Source of the DNA: Acholeplasma equirhinis
Lineage (GTDB): Bacteria > Bacillota_I > Bacilli_A > Acholeplasmatales > Acholeplasmataceae
Direction of reading: 5' to 3'
DNA length: 64,000 nt
Assembly (NCBI RefSeq): GCF_017052655.1
Contig: NZ_JAFIDC010000001.1
Coordinates: forward strand, 248,001 to 312,000
Part shown: positions 54,867 to 63,413 of the stretch, one piece after another
Layout of the letters: each line of letters opens with the position of its first letter
Numbering within the stretch: position 1 is the stretch's first letter
Translations under genes and position numbers: made by a program
Notes under the pieces: model-generated
Told to the model about the DNA's origin: nothing
What the model saw: the letters and a program-made list of their open reading frames with translations, nothing else
Databases searched by the model: none

Positions 54867-56848
54867 ACGCTTTAGGTATAGTTGTAATCTCAGTATTAGG
54901 GGTTATTTTCGCATTTGTTCTTTACCGCATGATTGTAGATATTATTTGGAATAAAAGACTAGAAAAATTTCACAAAACAAATGAAAATCCAGTTTTTAAA
55001 TCACCTCTTAGAATGTTGAATTTAAAAAGAGGCATGATTGGTGCATCAACTGCGCTACTTGCACTTGTACTGGTTGTTACAGGTGTTTTTGATTTATCAC
55101 AGACTGTACTTGATGTTGATACTGGAAAGTTGAAAACATTAGAATATGCAAAAAAAGCTCATTCAATGGAAGATATTCTAGATAAAATGAACGCAGATGA
55201 TGCTTCATATTACTACGGACCTGAAGCAGGTAATGGTGCCCTTGCACCAGAAGAAGATCTTGACGGTACAACAGCGTCACAAAAGTCAATTGTTGGAACG
55301 AATAATCATGTTGAGAGTGTTGAAGAATCAGACACTGTTAAAACAGATGGTGATTTAATTGTTTTTGCTGATCAATATAATCCTGATACACTTCAACTAT
55401 TTGAAGTGGATGAAAATGGATTATTAACTAAACTTGCACCAATCATTTTTGATAAATACTATATTTCATCCATATTCTTAACTGAAGATTATATCATCAC
55501 AATCGGTATGGAATTTGAAAATATGTATACATATTATGATCAAGATCATGGTATATATAGCATGGCTTATGTTGGTTGGTATCCTACGCTTTACCAAGGT
55601 AAAGCAAACGTTGTTTCAAGAGATACACATGATATTGTTTATTCAATTAAGACAAATGGATTGATTAAAGCTGAAAGACTGATTGATAATAATTTATACT
55701 TAATATTTAATACTTATCGTCAAGAAGCATCAATATTACCAAAATTTATTGAAATAAAAGATGATGTAGAAGTTGAATCTGTATTGCCTTTTGAAGATAT
55801 TTTCTTCTTTGATCAAATTCCTGCTTATAATTTAACAACAATATTAAGTTTAAATTTAAATACTTTTGAATACGATGCAGAAGCTTATTTAGGTGTCGCA
55901 GAAGATATCTATGTGACGAAAAATGCAATCTATGTTTCTGGTTATTATTATCAAGAAGGCATTTTCTTTTTTGATGGTGGAAACAAAACACACCTTGTTA
56001 AATTTAAATTGAACACTGAAACTGGAAAAGTTAGTTATGCTGCAAGTATCGTCTTAAGTGGCTATATTGAAAATCAATTCTTTATGGATGAATATCAAGG
56101 TCATCTAAGAGTTGCAACCTCAATTCAATGGGATGCATTTGAAAAAAATAGACTTTATGTTTTAGAAGAAGATGAAACAACGGATAAATTCTATATCGTT
56201 GGTTTACTCCAAGATGGTATTGGTAAACCACAAGAAAGAATCATGTCTGTTAGATTCTTTGAAAACTTCGCTTATATCGTTACTTTTAGAAATACCGATC
56301 CTTTATATACAATTGACCTTTCAGACCCAGCTAATCCTGTCATCATTAATGAAATAGAAGAACCAGGATATTCAACATATCTTCATCGATTTGGTGATCA
56401 ACAATTAATTGGTATTGGATATGATGAAAGTTTTGGTGTTAAAATATCTGCATATCTTTCAGAAAATACCTCTCTTCCTATAGAAACTTTCTATTTCAAA
56501 GATGATAGTCCAGAATACAGTTGGAGTTATAGTCAAGCATTAAATGATCATACGAAGATTCTAGTATCACCTGATTTAGGATTTATTGGCTTCGCAGTAT
56601 CTAAAACAACTTACGGAAATAATCAAAATACTTATTCAAGTGCGTTTTATGTCTTCAATATTAATTTTGAAGATGAGGATATTATTAAAGATCCAATCAT
56701 TATCAATCATACAGGTGCACTATATACATATACTGTAGATAAAGCAGTTTATATCGATGGTATATTCTATACATTCTCTAATCTATCCGTTGTTTCATAT
56801 AATGTTTCAACATCGAGCATAATGCAAACAGTAGACCTCAAATCCTAA
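54863..56848 (+). CDS. Membrane-anchored beta-propeller protein (PF09826 type)
   Basis: 661 residues. Two N-terminal helices (residues 5-25 and about 54-74), then a long extracellular part: GTNNHVESVEESDTVKTDGDLIVFA is the hallmark of secreted C-terminal beta-propeller proteins, followed by repeated blades ending IYTVDKAVYIDGIFYTFSNL. Function unknown. Coupled to the LytTR gene, so the regulator may answer to the state sensed by this protein, which is inference. Confidence 0.85.
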   Translation: MNALGIVVISVLGVIFAFVLYRMIVDIIWNKRLEKFHKTNENPVFKSPLRMLNLKRGMIGASTALLALVLVVTGVFDLSQTVLDVDTGKLKTLEYAKKAHSMEDILDKMNADDASYYYGPEAGNGALAPEEDLDGTTASQKSIVGTNNHVESVEESDTVKTDGDLIVFADQYNPDTLQLFEVDENGLLTKLAPIIFDKYYISSIFLTEDYIITIGMEFENMYTYYDQDHGIYSMAYVGWYPTLYQGKANVVSRDTHDIVYSIKTNGLIKAERLIDNNLYLIFNTYRQEASILPKFIEIKDDVEVESVLPFEDIFFFDQIPAYNLTTILSLNLNTFEYDAEAYLGVAEDIYVTKNAIYVSGYYYQEGIFFFDGGNKTHLVKFKLNTETGKVSYAASIVLSGYIENQFFMDEYQGHLRVATSIQWDAFEKNRLYVLEEDETTDKFYIVGLLQDGIGKPQERIMSVRFFENFAYIVTFRNTDPLYTIDLSDPANPVIINEIEEPGYSTYLHRFGDQQLIGIGYDESFGVKISAYLSENTSLPIETFYFKDDSPEYSWSYSQALNDHTKILVSPDLGFIGFAVSKTTYGNNQNTYSSAFYVFNINFEDEDIIKDPIIINHTGALYTYTVDKAVYIDGIFYTFSNLSVVSYNVSTSSIMQTVDLKS

Positions 56849-56883
56849 CATATTATATAATCAAGTAAAAGAGGGATGATTTT

Positions 56884-57027
56884 ATGAAGAAATTATTTGC
56901 CATTTTAGGCTTGTTGTTAGTATTATTTGTAACCGCATGTACCCCTGGAGGACCAAATCCAGGAAATGATAATCAAGATGGAAACCAGAATGAAGGTCCT
57001 GGTGTTGGAGAATACGAAGAAACATAA
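56884..57027 (+). CDS. Short lipoprotein (47 aa)
   Basis: MKKLFAILGLLLVLFVTACT followed by a 28-residue Gly/Asn/Pro-rich acidic tail. The lipobox is TAC at about 18-19. AGAGGGATG precedes the ATG and a terminator follows. It looks like a complete small gene whose product is a lipid-anchored peptide. It follows the beta-propeller gene by 35 bp. Confidence 0.7.
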   Translation: MKKLFAILGLLLVLFVTACTPGGPNPGNDNQDGNQNEGPGVGEYEET

Positions 57028-57033
57028 ATGAAA

Positions 57034-57074
57034 AAAAGCCAATATGTTTGGATAAACATGTTGGTTTTCTTTTT
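57034..57074 (+). terminator. Terminator of the LytTR unit
   Basis: AAAGCCAATATGTTT (57037-57051 region) pairs with AAACATGTTGGTTTT with two wobble pairs, then CTTTTT. A TATAAT at 57079-57084 for the next gene follows directly. Confidence 0.8.
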
Positions 57075-57135
57075 ATGATATAATCAAAGCATACTTAATA
57101 AAGTATGGATTGAGTATTTGGGAGGTACGATATCC

Positions 57136-58320
57136 ATGGACCAAATGATTCTTGTCATGGTCGTGACAGTGATTGCAGCCACCATTGTCTTTGGCCTCGT
57201 TTTTACACATATATATGTGAAACAAGTATTTAAGGGGATTGATTTTTGGATCTACGGTCTAATCATTGAAGCTGTTGGTTTCAACCTATTTTTATTTGGA
57301 CACATTCACGCTGACTATACAATTTATATGTTTGCCAATATGCTGTTATCCGTAGGATTACTGTTCTTTTATATTGGAACAAATCGATTTATTCAAAATG
57401 ATGTATCCTATGTTGATATGGCAATAGCTTTATCAATTACATATGTCATGCTCGTTATTTTCTACTACGGATTTGATTTAATGATGGTACGTCAAATTAC
57501 AATGAGTGCTTACATTATTTATGTTACAGGTAGACTTTTACATACATTAAATTTCCATTATTATCGTGGTCAAAGTGGTTATTTATTACCATTTATCATC
57601 GTTACTTATGGACTTGTCTTCTCACAAGTTATACGTATTGTTTTAATTTTATTTGGACTAAACTTCCAACCAATTTTTATCGAAGGATTCATCGTTGATG
57701 ATCTCATCATGTTGATTATCAGTTCATTTGTTGCAATGCTAGCATTCTTTATGACAATTGCAGTTAACATTAGAATGGTCAATGAACTCAATAAAGAACG
57801 TGAAAAACTGCAACACTTATCGATGACTGATTATTTAACAATACTTCCTAACAGAAGAATGTTAAATCAACATATCGAAATGTTAATTGATAAACAAGTA
57901 CCATTTGCAGTTGTAATCTCTGATATGGATGAATTCAAACGTATTAATGATCGTTATGGACATGATATTGGCGATAAAGTGATCCAAGCTTATGCAGAAA
58001 GACTTTATCAAAATAAACGAGAAGGTGATTTCATTGCAAGATTTGGCGGTGATGAATTCATTACAGTTTATAGTGACTTAGTTGATACTGATGAGCTTAG
58101 AGCATTCTTGCAAAAAAAAGAAAAAGAACTCTACAAACCGATAGAAATTGATGGTCATCGATTTGAGATTTCATCTTCAGTTGGTGTTGCCAAATACCCA
58201 ACTGATGCTACTAACTTAGATGCGGTCATTAAAAAAGCAGATAATGCACTTTACATGGTGAAAACATCTGGTAAACGTGGTATGATTTTCTATTCTGAAT
58301 TAAAAGATATAAAAAAGTGA
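57136..58320 (+). CDS. GGDEF diguanylate cyclase with membrane sensor
   Basis: 394 residues. About seven N-terminal helices, then a GGDEF domain: MTDYLTILPNRRML, SDMDEFKRINDRYGHDIGD, ARFGGDEFITVY. The inhibitory I-site RxxD (REGD) lies exactly five residues before the GGDEF. It should make cyclic di-GMP at the membrane. I use ATG 57136, since GGGAGG (57120) lies just before it; the in-frame TTG at 57118 would include the ribosome site. Rare in Mollicutes. Confidence 0.92.
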   Translation: MDQMILVMVVTVIAATIVFGLVFTHIYVKQVFKGIDFWIYGLIIEAVGFNLFLFGHIHADYTIYMFANMLLSVGLLFFYIGTNRFIQNDVSYVDMAIALSITYVMLVIFYYGFDLMMVRQITMSAYIIYVTGRLLHTLNFHYYRGQSGYLLPFIIVTYGLVFSQVIRIVLILFGLNFQPIFIEGFIVDDLIMLIISSFVAMLAFFMTIAVNIRMVNELNKEREKLQHLSMTDYLTILPNRRMLNQHIEMLIDKQVPFAVVISDMDEFKRINDRYGHDIGDKVIQAYAERLYQNKREGDFIARFGGDEFITVYSDLVDTDELRAFLQKKEKELYKPIEIDGHRFEISSSVGVAKYPTDATNLDAVIKKADNALYMVKTSGKRGMIFYSELKDIKK

Positions 58321-58341
58321 ACCTTTGACGGTTCACTTTTT
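58312..58341. terminator. Bidirectional terminator
   Basis: AAAAAGTGAACC (58312-58323) pairs with GGTTCACTTTTT (58330-58341), 12 perfect pairs. Confidence 0.9.
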
Positions 58342-60207
58342 AATTAACATACGTAATCCATTTAGAATAACTAAGATTGTAGATCCTTCATGGGCAACCA
58401 CACCAAATGGTAATGGAATTTTAATAAACACGTTAAACACGAGAAGTAAGAAGATCACTAAAGTTGAGAATAACATGTTTTGTAAAATGATTTTTTGATT
58501 TTCTTTTGCCAAATGCAATAATTTAGGAATGTTGTCTAAATTATTATTCATAAAAATGATATCTGCGGTTTCGATTGAAAGGTCAGTACCTGAACCCATT
58601 GAAGCACCAATATCTGCACTTGCAAGTGCTGGTGCATCATTGATACCATCACCAACCATAAAGGTTGGACCATATTTAGCTTTTACTTCATCAACATATT
58701 TTTTCTTTTCATGTGGTAATGCATTAAAGATGACTTCATCAATACCAGCTAGATTTGCAATTGTTTTTGCAGTTTTTTCATTATCACCAGTTAGAAGAAT
58801 TGGTTTGATACCTTGTGATTTAAGTCTTTCAATCATCTTTTTAATACCAGGTCTTAAGTTATCATTTAATGCAATGTATCCAACTAATTGATCATTTAAT
58901 ATAATATGGACAATTGAATAACCTTTTTCTTGAGCAGTCACTAATTTTGGAGATAATAAATGAGAATGAATATATTCGAACTTACCAACTTTATAGGTGT
59001 TGTTGCCAAGTTTTAATGTCATACCATGACCAGGTTCTTCAGTAACCTTAGATGGTGTATAAGTCGCCTTATCTTCTAAGTAGGAAGTAATCGCAGAAGC
59101 AAGTGGATGACTTGATAATTTTTCCATTGAATAGACAATATCATAAATATCTTTTTCATTGTATGATTTATCAATTTCAAATTCTACAACAGTCGGTGTA
59201 CCTTCTGTGATTGTACCAGTTTTATCCATGACAACAGCTTTAATTGTTGATAAAGTTTCTAAATGATAAGCACCTTTAATTAAGATTCTATGTCTTGCAG
59301 CATTCGACAATGCAGATAACATTGATGGTGCAACTGAAGCCATTAAAGCACAAGGTGAACCAACAACTAAAACAACAGTTGCACGATAAATTGCTTCTTC
59401 CCAAGGTAACCAACCAAAACTAGAAGGTATTAATAACCAAGAGATAGCAAGTGCAATCACTGAATATACATACCATTTTTCAATTCTAGATAAAAGACTT
59501 TGACGTTTACCTTGATTTTCTTGTGCATCTTTTACAAGATTTATGATTTTTGAAACCACGAAGTCTTCAGGAGAAGTTGTAATCTCAATTAAAATAGGTG
59601 AAGTTAAGTTAAATGTACCAGCATAAACTGTATCATTTAAATCTTTAAGTACTGGCATTGATTCACCAGTAATTGCAGCTTCATTAATTGATGATTTACC
59701 ACGGATGATTTTACCGTCTACTGGGATTGAATCACCAACTTTAACAATTACTTGATCACCAACTTTTAATTCTGAAACATCAACAACTGTTTCTTCACCA
59801 TCTTTATATAGTGTTGCATGATCGGGAGAAATATTTAATAAATTTGTAAGTTCTTTTTTAGACTTATTTGTTGCATAACCTTCTAAAATACCGGATACTG
59901 CAAAGATCATGATTAGCAATGCACCTTCACTTGGGTTACCTATTAAAAATGCAGATATTGCAGCAAGTATCATTAAAATTTCTACATTCAAAGCTTTATT
60001 TTCAATGGTTTCTTCAATACCTTCTTTGGCTTTGAAAAATCCTCCAAGTAAGAATGCGACTCCATAAACTGTTACTACATAAGGACTTGATTCACTTAAG
60101 TAGTTTTGCATGATATATGCAACAATGGTTAATAATATTGAAATAGAAACGACTATCGTTTCAATTAAGAGTTCGTTTTCTGGTTTAGCATGAGAATGTG
60201 TATGCAT
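58333..60207 (-). CDS. P1B-type heavy-metal ATPase (P1B-4-like)
   Basis: 624 residues. AITGES, GSPCALMAS (metal site in helix 6), DKTGTITEG (phosphorylation), KLSSHPLA, GDGINDAPAL and a helix 8 HEGSTILVILNGLRML. SPC with HEGS fits the P1B-4 group for iron, cobalt or zinc export. No heavy-metal-associated domain; the N-terminus MHTHSHAKPE is histidine-rich. I place the start at ATG 60207, with AAAGAGGTAA upstream, rather than a longer version at 60246. Confidence 0.88.
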   Translation of the reverse strand: MHTHSHAKPENELLIETIVVSISILLTIVAYIMQNYLSESSPYVVTVYGVAFLLGGFFKAKEGIEETIENKALNVEILMILAAISAFLIGNPSEGALLIMIFAVSGILEGYATNKSKKELTNLLNISPDHATLYKDGEETVVDVSELKVGDQVIVKVGDSIPVDGKIIRGKSSINEAAITGESMPVLKDLNDTVYAGTFNLTSPILIEITTSPEDFVVSKIINLVKDAQENQGKRQSLLSRIEKWYVYSVIALAISWLLIPSSFGWLPWEEAIYRATVVLVVGSPCALMASVAPSMLSALSNAARHRILIKGAYHLETLSTIKAVVMDKTGTITEGTPTVVEFEIDKSYNEKDIYDIVYSMEKLSSHPLASAITSYLEDKATYTPSKVTEEPGHGMTLKLGNNTYKVGKFEYIHSHLLSPKLVTAQEKGYSIVHIILNDQLVGYIALNDNLRPGIKKMIERLKSQGIKPILLTGDNEKTAKTIANLAGIDEVIFNALPHEKKKYVDEVKAKYGPTFMVGDGINDAPALASADIGASMGSGTDLSIETADIIFMNNNLDNIPKLLHLAKENQKIILQNMLFSTLVIFLLLVFNVFIKIPLPFGVVAHEGSTILVILNGLRMLIKK

Positions 60208-60384
60208 AATAGTTACCTCTTTCTTAATACACATATACTGTAACACTTATAAAGATATATCACAAGTTATTTATAAAAAAATGAGCCTTATTTATAAAGA
60301 TAATGAATAAGACTTACATTTAGGGAACTGCTACCACAATTTAATCTGTTTAATCTATGGTAAGATAAGGCTGAGGAAAGTGCT

Positions 60385-61806
60385 ATGAAAAAGATTTGGT
60401 TGTTGATTTTATCATTGTCAATGATACTTGCAACCTTTAGTTGTAAAATAAATCCAATTAATACAAATCCAAAAGACGATGATCCAATTGTCGAAGAACC
60501 AAATCAACCAGAAGAACCTTCTGATTTATTTGGTTTTAATCGACTCTTTAATGACGATATTTATAAAACTTTAACAATAAAAATAACACGTTCTGAGTGG
60601 CAAAGATTTAGACAACTTCAACTTCAAAATCAACAACAATATGGCACGATTAAATTAGATACTTATGTAAAAGCTGATCTACTTTATGAAGATCATGATG
60701 GTAGTTTATTAATTAAAAATATCGGATTCAGAAATCGAGGCAATACATCGATTGACTTTATCAGTGATTCAAGTGGGAATCCTATCATCAATCATTTTAA
60801 ATTCAATTTTAGATATCAATTTGATGGAGAACATCCAGAAAATCAAGGTAGACGTGGTTTTGAATTAAAAGAACTTGATCTTAAATATAATAAAAATCAA
60901 GTTCCACATTATATGACAGAAGCTTATAGTTTAGAAATGTTTGAGCACTTTGGAGTTTATGCACAAGAAGTTTCACATGCTTTAATTAAACTGGATATTG
61001 ATGGAGAAAAACATACATACGGTCTATATACAATCTTTGAACCGATTGATGATGAGTTTATCGAAAGAAGATTTTCAAAAGAATCTTCTAAAGGTGATTT
61101 ATATAAATCTTTATGGCAGGGATATGGACCAGCATCCTTACAAATACCAAATAATCAAGCTGCATATGGAGAAGAAACTTTAACTTATCATCCTGCATAT
61201 GATCTTAAATCGAATAAAGATATTTATCCAAAACACAATAATCTTTCAAGTTTTATAAATGGCATAAATGCTTATACAGGTGAAGACTTCATCCATTTTA
61301 TTGATCAAAACTTTAATGTTGAAATGTTTTTAAGATATTTAGCAGTCAATGTCTTTTTAGGTAATCCGGACGATTACAGAGCAATGGGTAATAATTATTA
61401 CTTATATCAAGATTCGAAAACAAAAAAATGGTATATGTTTCCATATGATTTTGATCATGCATTAGGTAATGGTTGGAACCCAATAAATAACTATACAATT
61501 GGAATCGATATTTATGACTGGTTTAATCAAATGGTCATTAATTCAAACAACAATTTTTATAAACCAATTCTTGCTCAAAAAATACTGGATATTCCTCAAT
61601 ATAGAGCCCTTTACGAAGAAATTTTAACAGAAATTTTAAATGATCAATATTTCACTTTTGAATACTTTTATCAACGATATCAAAAAACTAAACTTCTCTA
61701 TCAAAATACGTTTTCAAATGCTATATTAAACCTTGGGTTTAGTAGAGGAAATAGTGAATGGTATATCAATGCTAAAATACAAGATGTACAAAATCAATTA
61801 ATGTAA
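60385..61806 (+). CDS. CotH-like lipoprotein
   Basis: 473 residues. Lipobox FSC, a Pro/Glu-rich linker, then a CotH kinase-like domain: GFRNRGNTS, KFNFRYQFDGEH, LKELDLKYN, YGLYTIFEPIDDEFIERRF, and WYMFPYDFDHALGNGW. CotH proteins of spores are protein kinases; surface CotH proteins of Mollicutes and clostridia are less well known. GAGGAAAG precedes the ATG. Confidence 0.85.
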   Translation: MKKIWLLILSLSMILATFSCKINPINTNPKDDDPIVEEPNQPEEPSDLFGFNRLFNDDIYKTLTIKITRSEWQRFRQLQLQNQQQYGTIKLDTYVKADLLYEDHDGSLLIKNIGFRNRGNTSIDFISDSSGNPIINHFKFNFRYQFDGEHPENQGRRGFELKELDLKYNKNQVPHYMTEAYSLEMFEHFGVYAQEVSHALIKLDIDGEKHTYGLYTIFEPIDDEFIERRFSKESSKGDLYKSLWQGYGPASLQIPNNQAAYGEETLTYHPAYDLKSNKDIYPKHNNLSSFINGINAYTGEDFIHFIDQNFNVEMFLRYLAVNVFLGNPDDYRAMGNNYYLYQDSKTKKWYMFPYDFDHALGNGWNPINNYTIGIDIYDWFNQMVINSNNNFYKPILAQKILDIPQYRALYEEILTEILNDQYFTFEYFYQRYQKTKLLYQNTFSNAILNLGFSRGNSEWYINAKIQDVQNQLM

Positions 61807-61862
61807 AAATTGAATTGAAAAAGAAGAATTGTTGTGTTACAATAAACATGCTTAAATGGTAA

Positions 61863-61937
61863 GCACAGTTAGCTCAGCGGGAGAGCACCTGCTTGACGTG
61901 CAGGGGGTCACAAGTTCAATCCTTGTACTGTGCACCA
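61863..61937 (+). tRNA. tRNA-Val(GAC)
   Basis: Acceptor GCACAGT/ACTGTGC with encoded CCA, D-arm AGCTCAGCGGGAGAGC, anticodon stem CCTGC/GCAGG with loop TTGACGT (anticodon GAC), T-arm ACAAG-TTCAATC-CTTGT. A likely att site for the integrated element on its right. Confidence 0.95.
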
Positions 61938-61977
61938 CTGCATTATCACTTATTTTATCCCCATTGATTTGAATCTA

Positions 61978-62042
61978 GTAAGAGCCCTACCAGGCATATC
62001 TTACCACAAACTGTAGTACTAGTTTACTACGGAACGTGGTAA
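61978..62042 (+). promoter_or_regulatory. Two overlapping, mutually exclusive hairpins
   Basis: Hairpin A: GTAAGA-GCC (61978-61986), loop, GGC (61993-61995), bulge ATA, TCTTAC (61999-62004). Hairpin B: TTACCAC (62001-62007), GTAGTA (62013-62018), loop CTAGTT, TACTAC (62025-62030), GTGGTAA (62036-62042), with matched 5-nt internal loops. They share TTAC. Neither has a T-run. The segment lies between tRNA-Val and an XRE gene. It may be an RNA switch, an operator or a recombinase arm site. Confidence 0.5.
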
Positions 62043-62067
62043 CAGTCAAGGAAAGTGAGTGATTTTT

Positions 62068-62316
62068 ATGCTAAAATTACGTGAGTTTAGACTAATTAAA
62101 GGTCTAACACAAACAAAATTGGCAGAAATGTTGGGTATTTCGCAACAAGCTATAGCAGCTTATGAGAATGGTGTTAGAAAACTAGATCAAGATTTAATTA
62201 TTAAATTTTGTCTGGTTTTAGAAGTTTCACCAGATGATCTTCTTGGTTACAAAGATGCTTATAGTAAATATACGAAATATCTAATGAGTCTAGAAGAAAA
62301 CGATAAGGTAAAATGA
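62068..62316 (+). CDS. XRE-family regulator (82 aa)
   Basis: LREFRLIKGLTQTKLAEMLGISQQAIAAYENGVRKLDQDLIIKFCLVLEVSPDDLLG is a clean Cro/CI HTH. I take ATG 62068; the in-frame GTG at 62059 is possible. It is probably the repressor of the mobile segment on its right. A hairpin terminator follows at 62319. Confidence 0.85.
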   Translation: MLKLREFRLIKGLTQTKLAEMLGISQQAIAAYENGVRKLDQDLIIKFCLVLEVSPDDLLGYKDAYSKYTKYLMSLEENDKVK

Positions 62317-62318
62317 AG

Positions 62319-62344
62319 ACCACATTTTTTTTAGTGTGGTTTTT
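62319..62344 (+). terminator. Terminator of the XRE gene
   Basis: ACCACA (62319-62324) pairs with TGTGGT (62335-62340), followed by TTTT. The hairpin's loop is T-rich. Confidence 0.7.
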
Positions 62345-62365
62345 CTATTATTAAGAGGTGATTTA

Positions 62366-63355
62366 TTGAAGAAAATATTGCTTATATTTAATCTACTATT
62401 ATTATCTGTGTTAAGTGGTTGTATTCATAATTTAAATGAAATCATTGATCATACAGAAGATCATGTTATTTTAACTTACTCAGTACAATTTTATGTGGAG
62501 AATTCTGTTTATTATGAGTACAATGAAAAATTCAATAGTTATGTAAAAGTTCCTAAAAATCCTGAAAAGTTATATTATATATTCGATGGTTGGTTTGATT
62601 CTTTAGGCTCTAAGTTAGATCCGAAAAAGAGTTATAATTCGAACATTAAATTTTATGCTAAATTCAGTTTTGATTATGTACTTGCAAATAATACTATTCA
62701 AACCAAGATAATAAGTTCAAATGTAAAGATAAATACATATGTATATGATCTCGGGTTTTTAGGTTGGTCACACATTAATCAAGGTTATGGCAGTGGGAGT
62801 GGGGTAATAATTGATTTGTTTCAAGATTACTTCATTGTTTTAACTAATGCACATGTAACTTATAATCATGGTAGAAGTCATATTATCATTGATGTAATTG
62901 ACTATAAAGGTAATGCATACAAAGCTTATAAAATGGAAGATTCAGAATTATTAGAATATGACCTATCATTGATATATTTCAAAAAAACTTCAATCTCATA
63001 TAATATTATCCAAATTGCACAAGACAATCCAAATATTGGAGAAATAGCAATTTCAATTGGTCAACCTGGTGGTCAAAATAATAGCGTAACATACGGTACA
63101 ATAATGAAATATACAAAAATAAATGAGTATAAAGAAGGTTCAAGTTTTGAGCCACCTGAATTTAATGTAATGCAGCATAATGCACCAACAGCTCCAGGTT
63201 CAAGTGGTGGAGTGATTTTAAATGATAAATTAATGTTAATAGGATTGCATTTTGCAGGATCAACAGATTCTTTTGGTAATTTTGCTTTTGGTTATGCTAT
63301 TCCTGTGGGTAAAATTCGAGAATATTTGAAGTTGTTCAATTTCATCCCTGAATAA
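62366..63355 (+). CDS. Trypsin-like serine protease lipoprotein with InlB-type repeat
   Basis: 329 residues. TTG start with AAGAGGTG before it. Signal peptide and lipobox LSGC, then a short InlB-type repeat (YYIFDGWFDSLGSKLDPKKS...IKFYAKFS), then a chymotrypsin-fold protease: GSGSGVIIDLFQDYFIVLTNAHV (His), EYDLSLIYF (Asp), APTAPGSSGG (Ser). All three catalytic residues are present. It acts at the cell surface. Cargo of the putative element. Confidence 0.85.
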   Translation: MKKILLIFNLLLLSVLSGCIHNLNEIIDHTEDHVILTYSVQFYVENSVYYEYNEKFNSYVKVPKNPEKLYYIFDGWFDSLGSKLDPKKSYNSNIKFYAKFSFDYVLANNTIQTKIISSNVKINTYVYDLGFLGWSHINQGYGSGSGVIIDLFQDYFIVLTNAHVTYNHGRSHIIIDVIDYKGNAYKAYKMEDSELLEYDLSLIYFKKTSISYNIIQIAQDNPNIGEIAISIGQPGGQNNSVTYGTIMKYTKINEYKEGSSFEPPEFNVMQHNAPTAPGSSGGVILNDKLMLIGLHFAGSTDSFGNFAFGYAIPVGKIREYLKLFNFIPE

Positions 63356-63413
63356 TTCAAAAACTTTTATTGTACAATTTTGGGGTTATTAATATAAATT
63401 TAAAAGGGGAACG

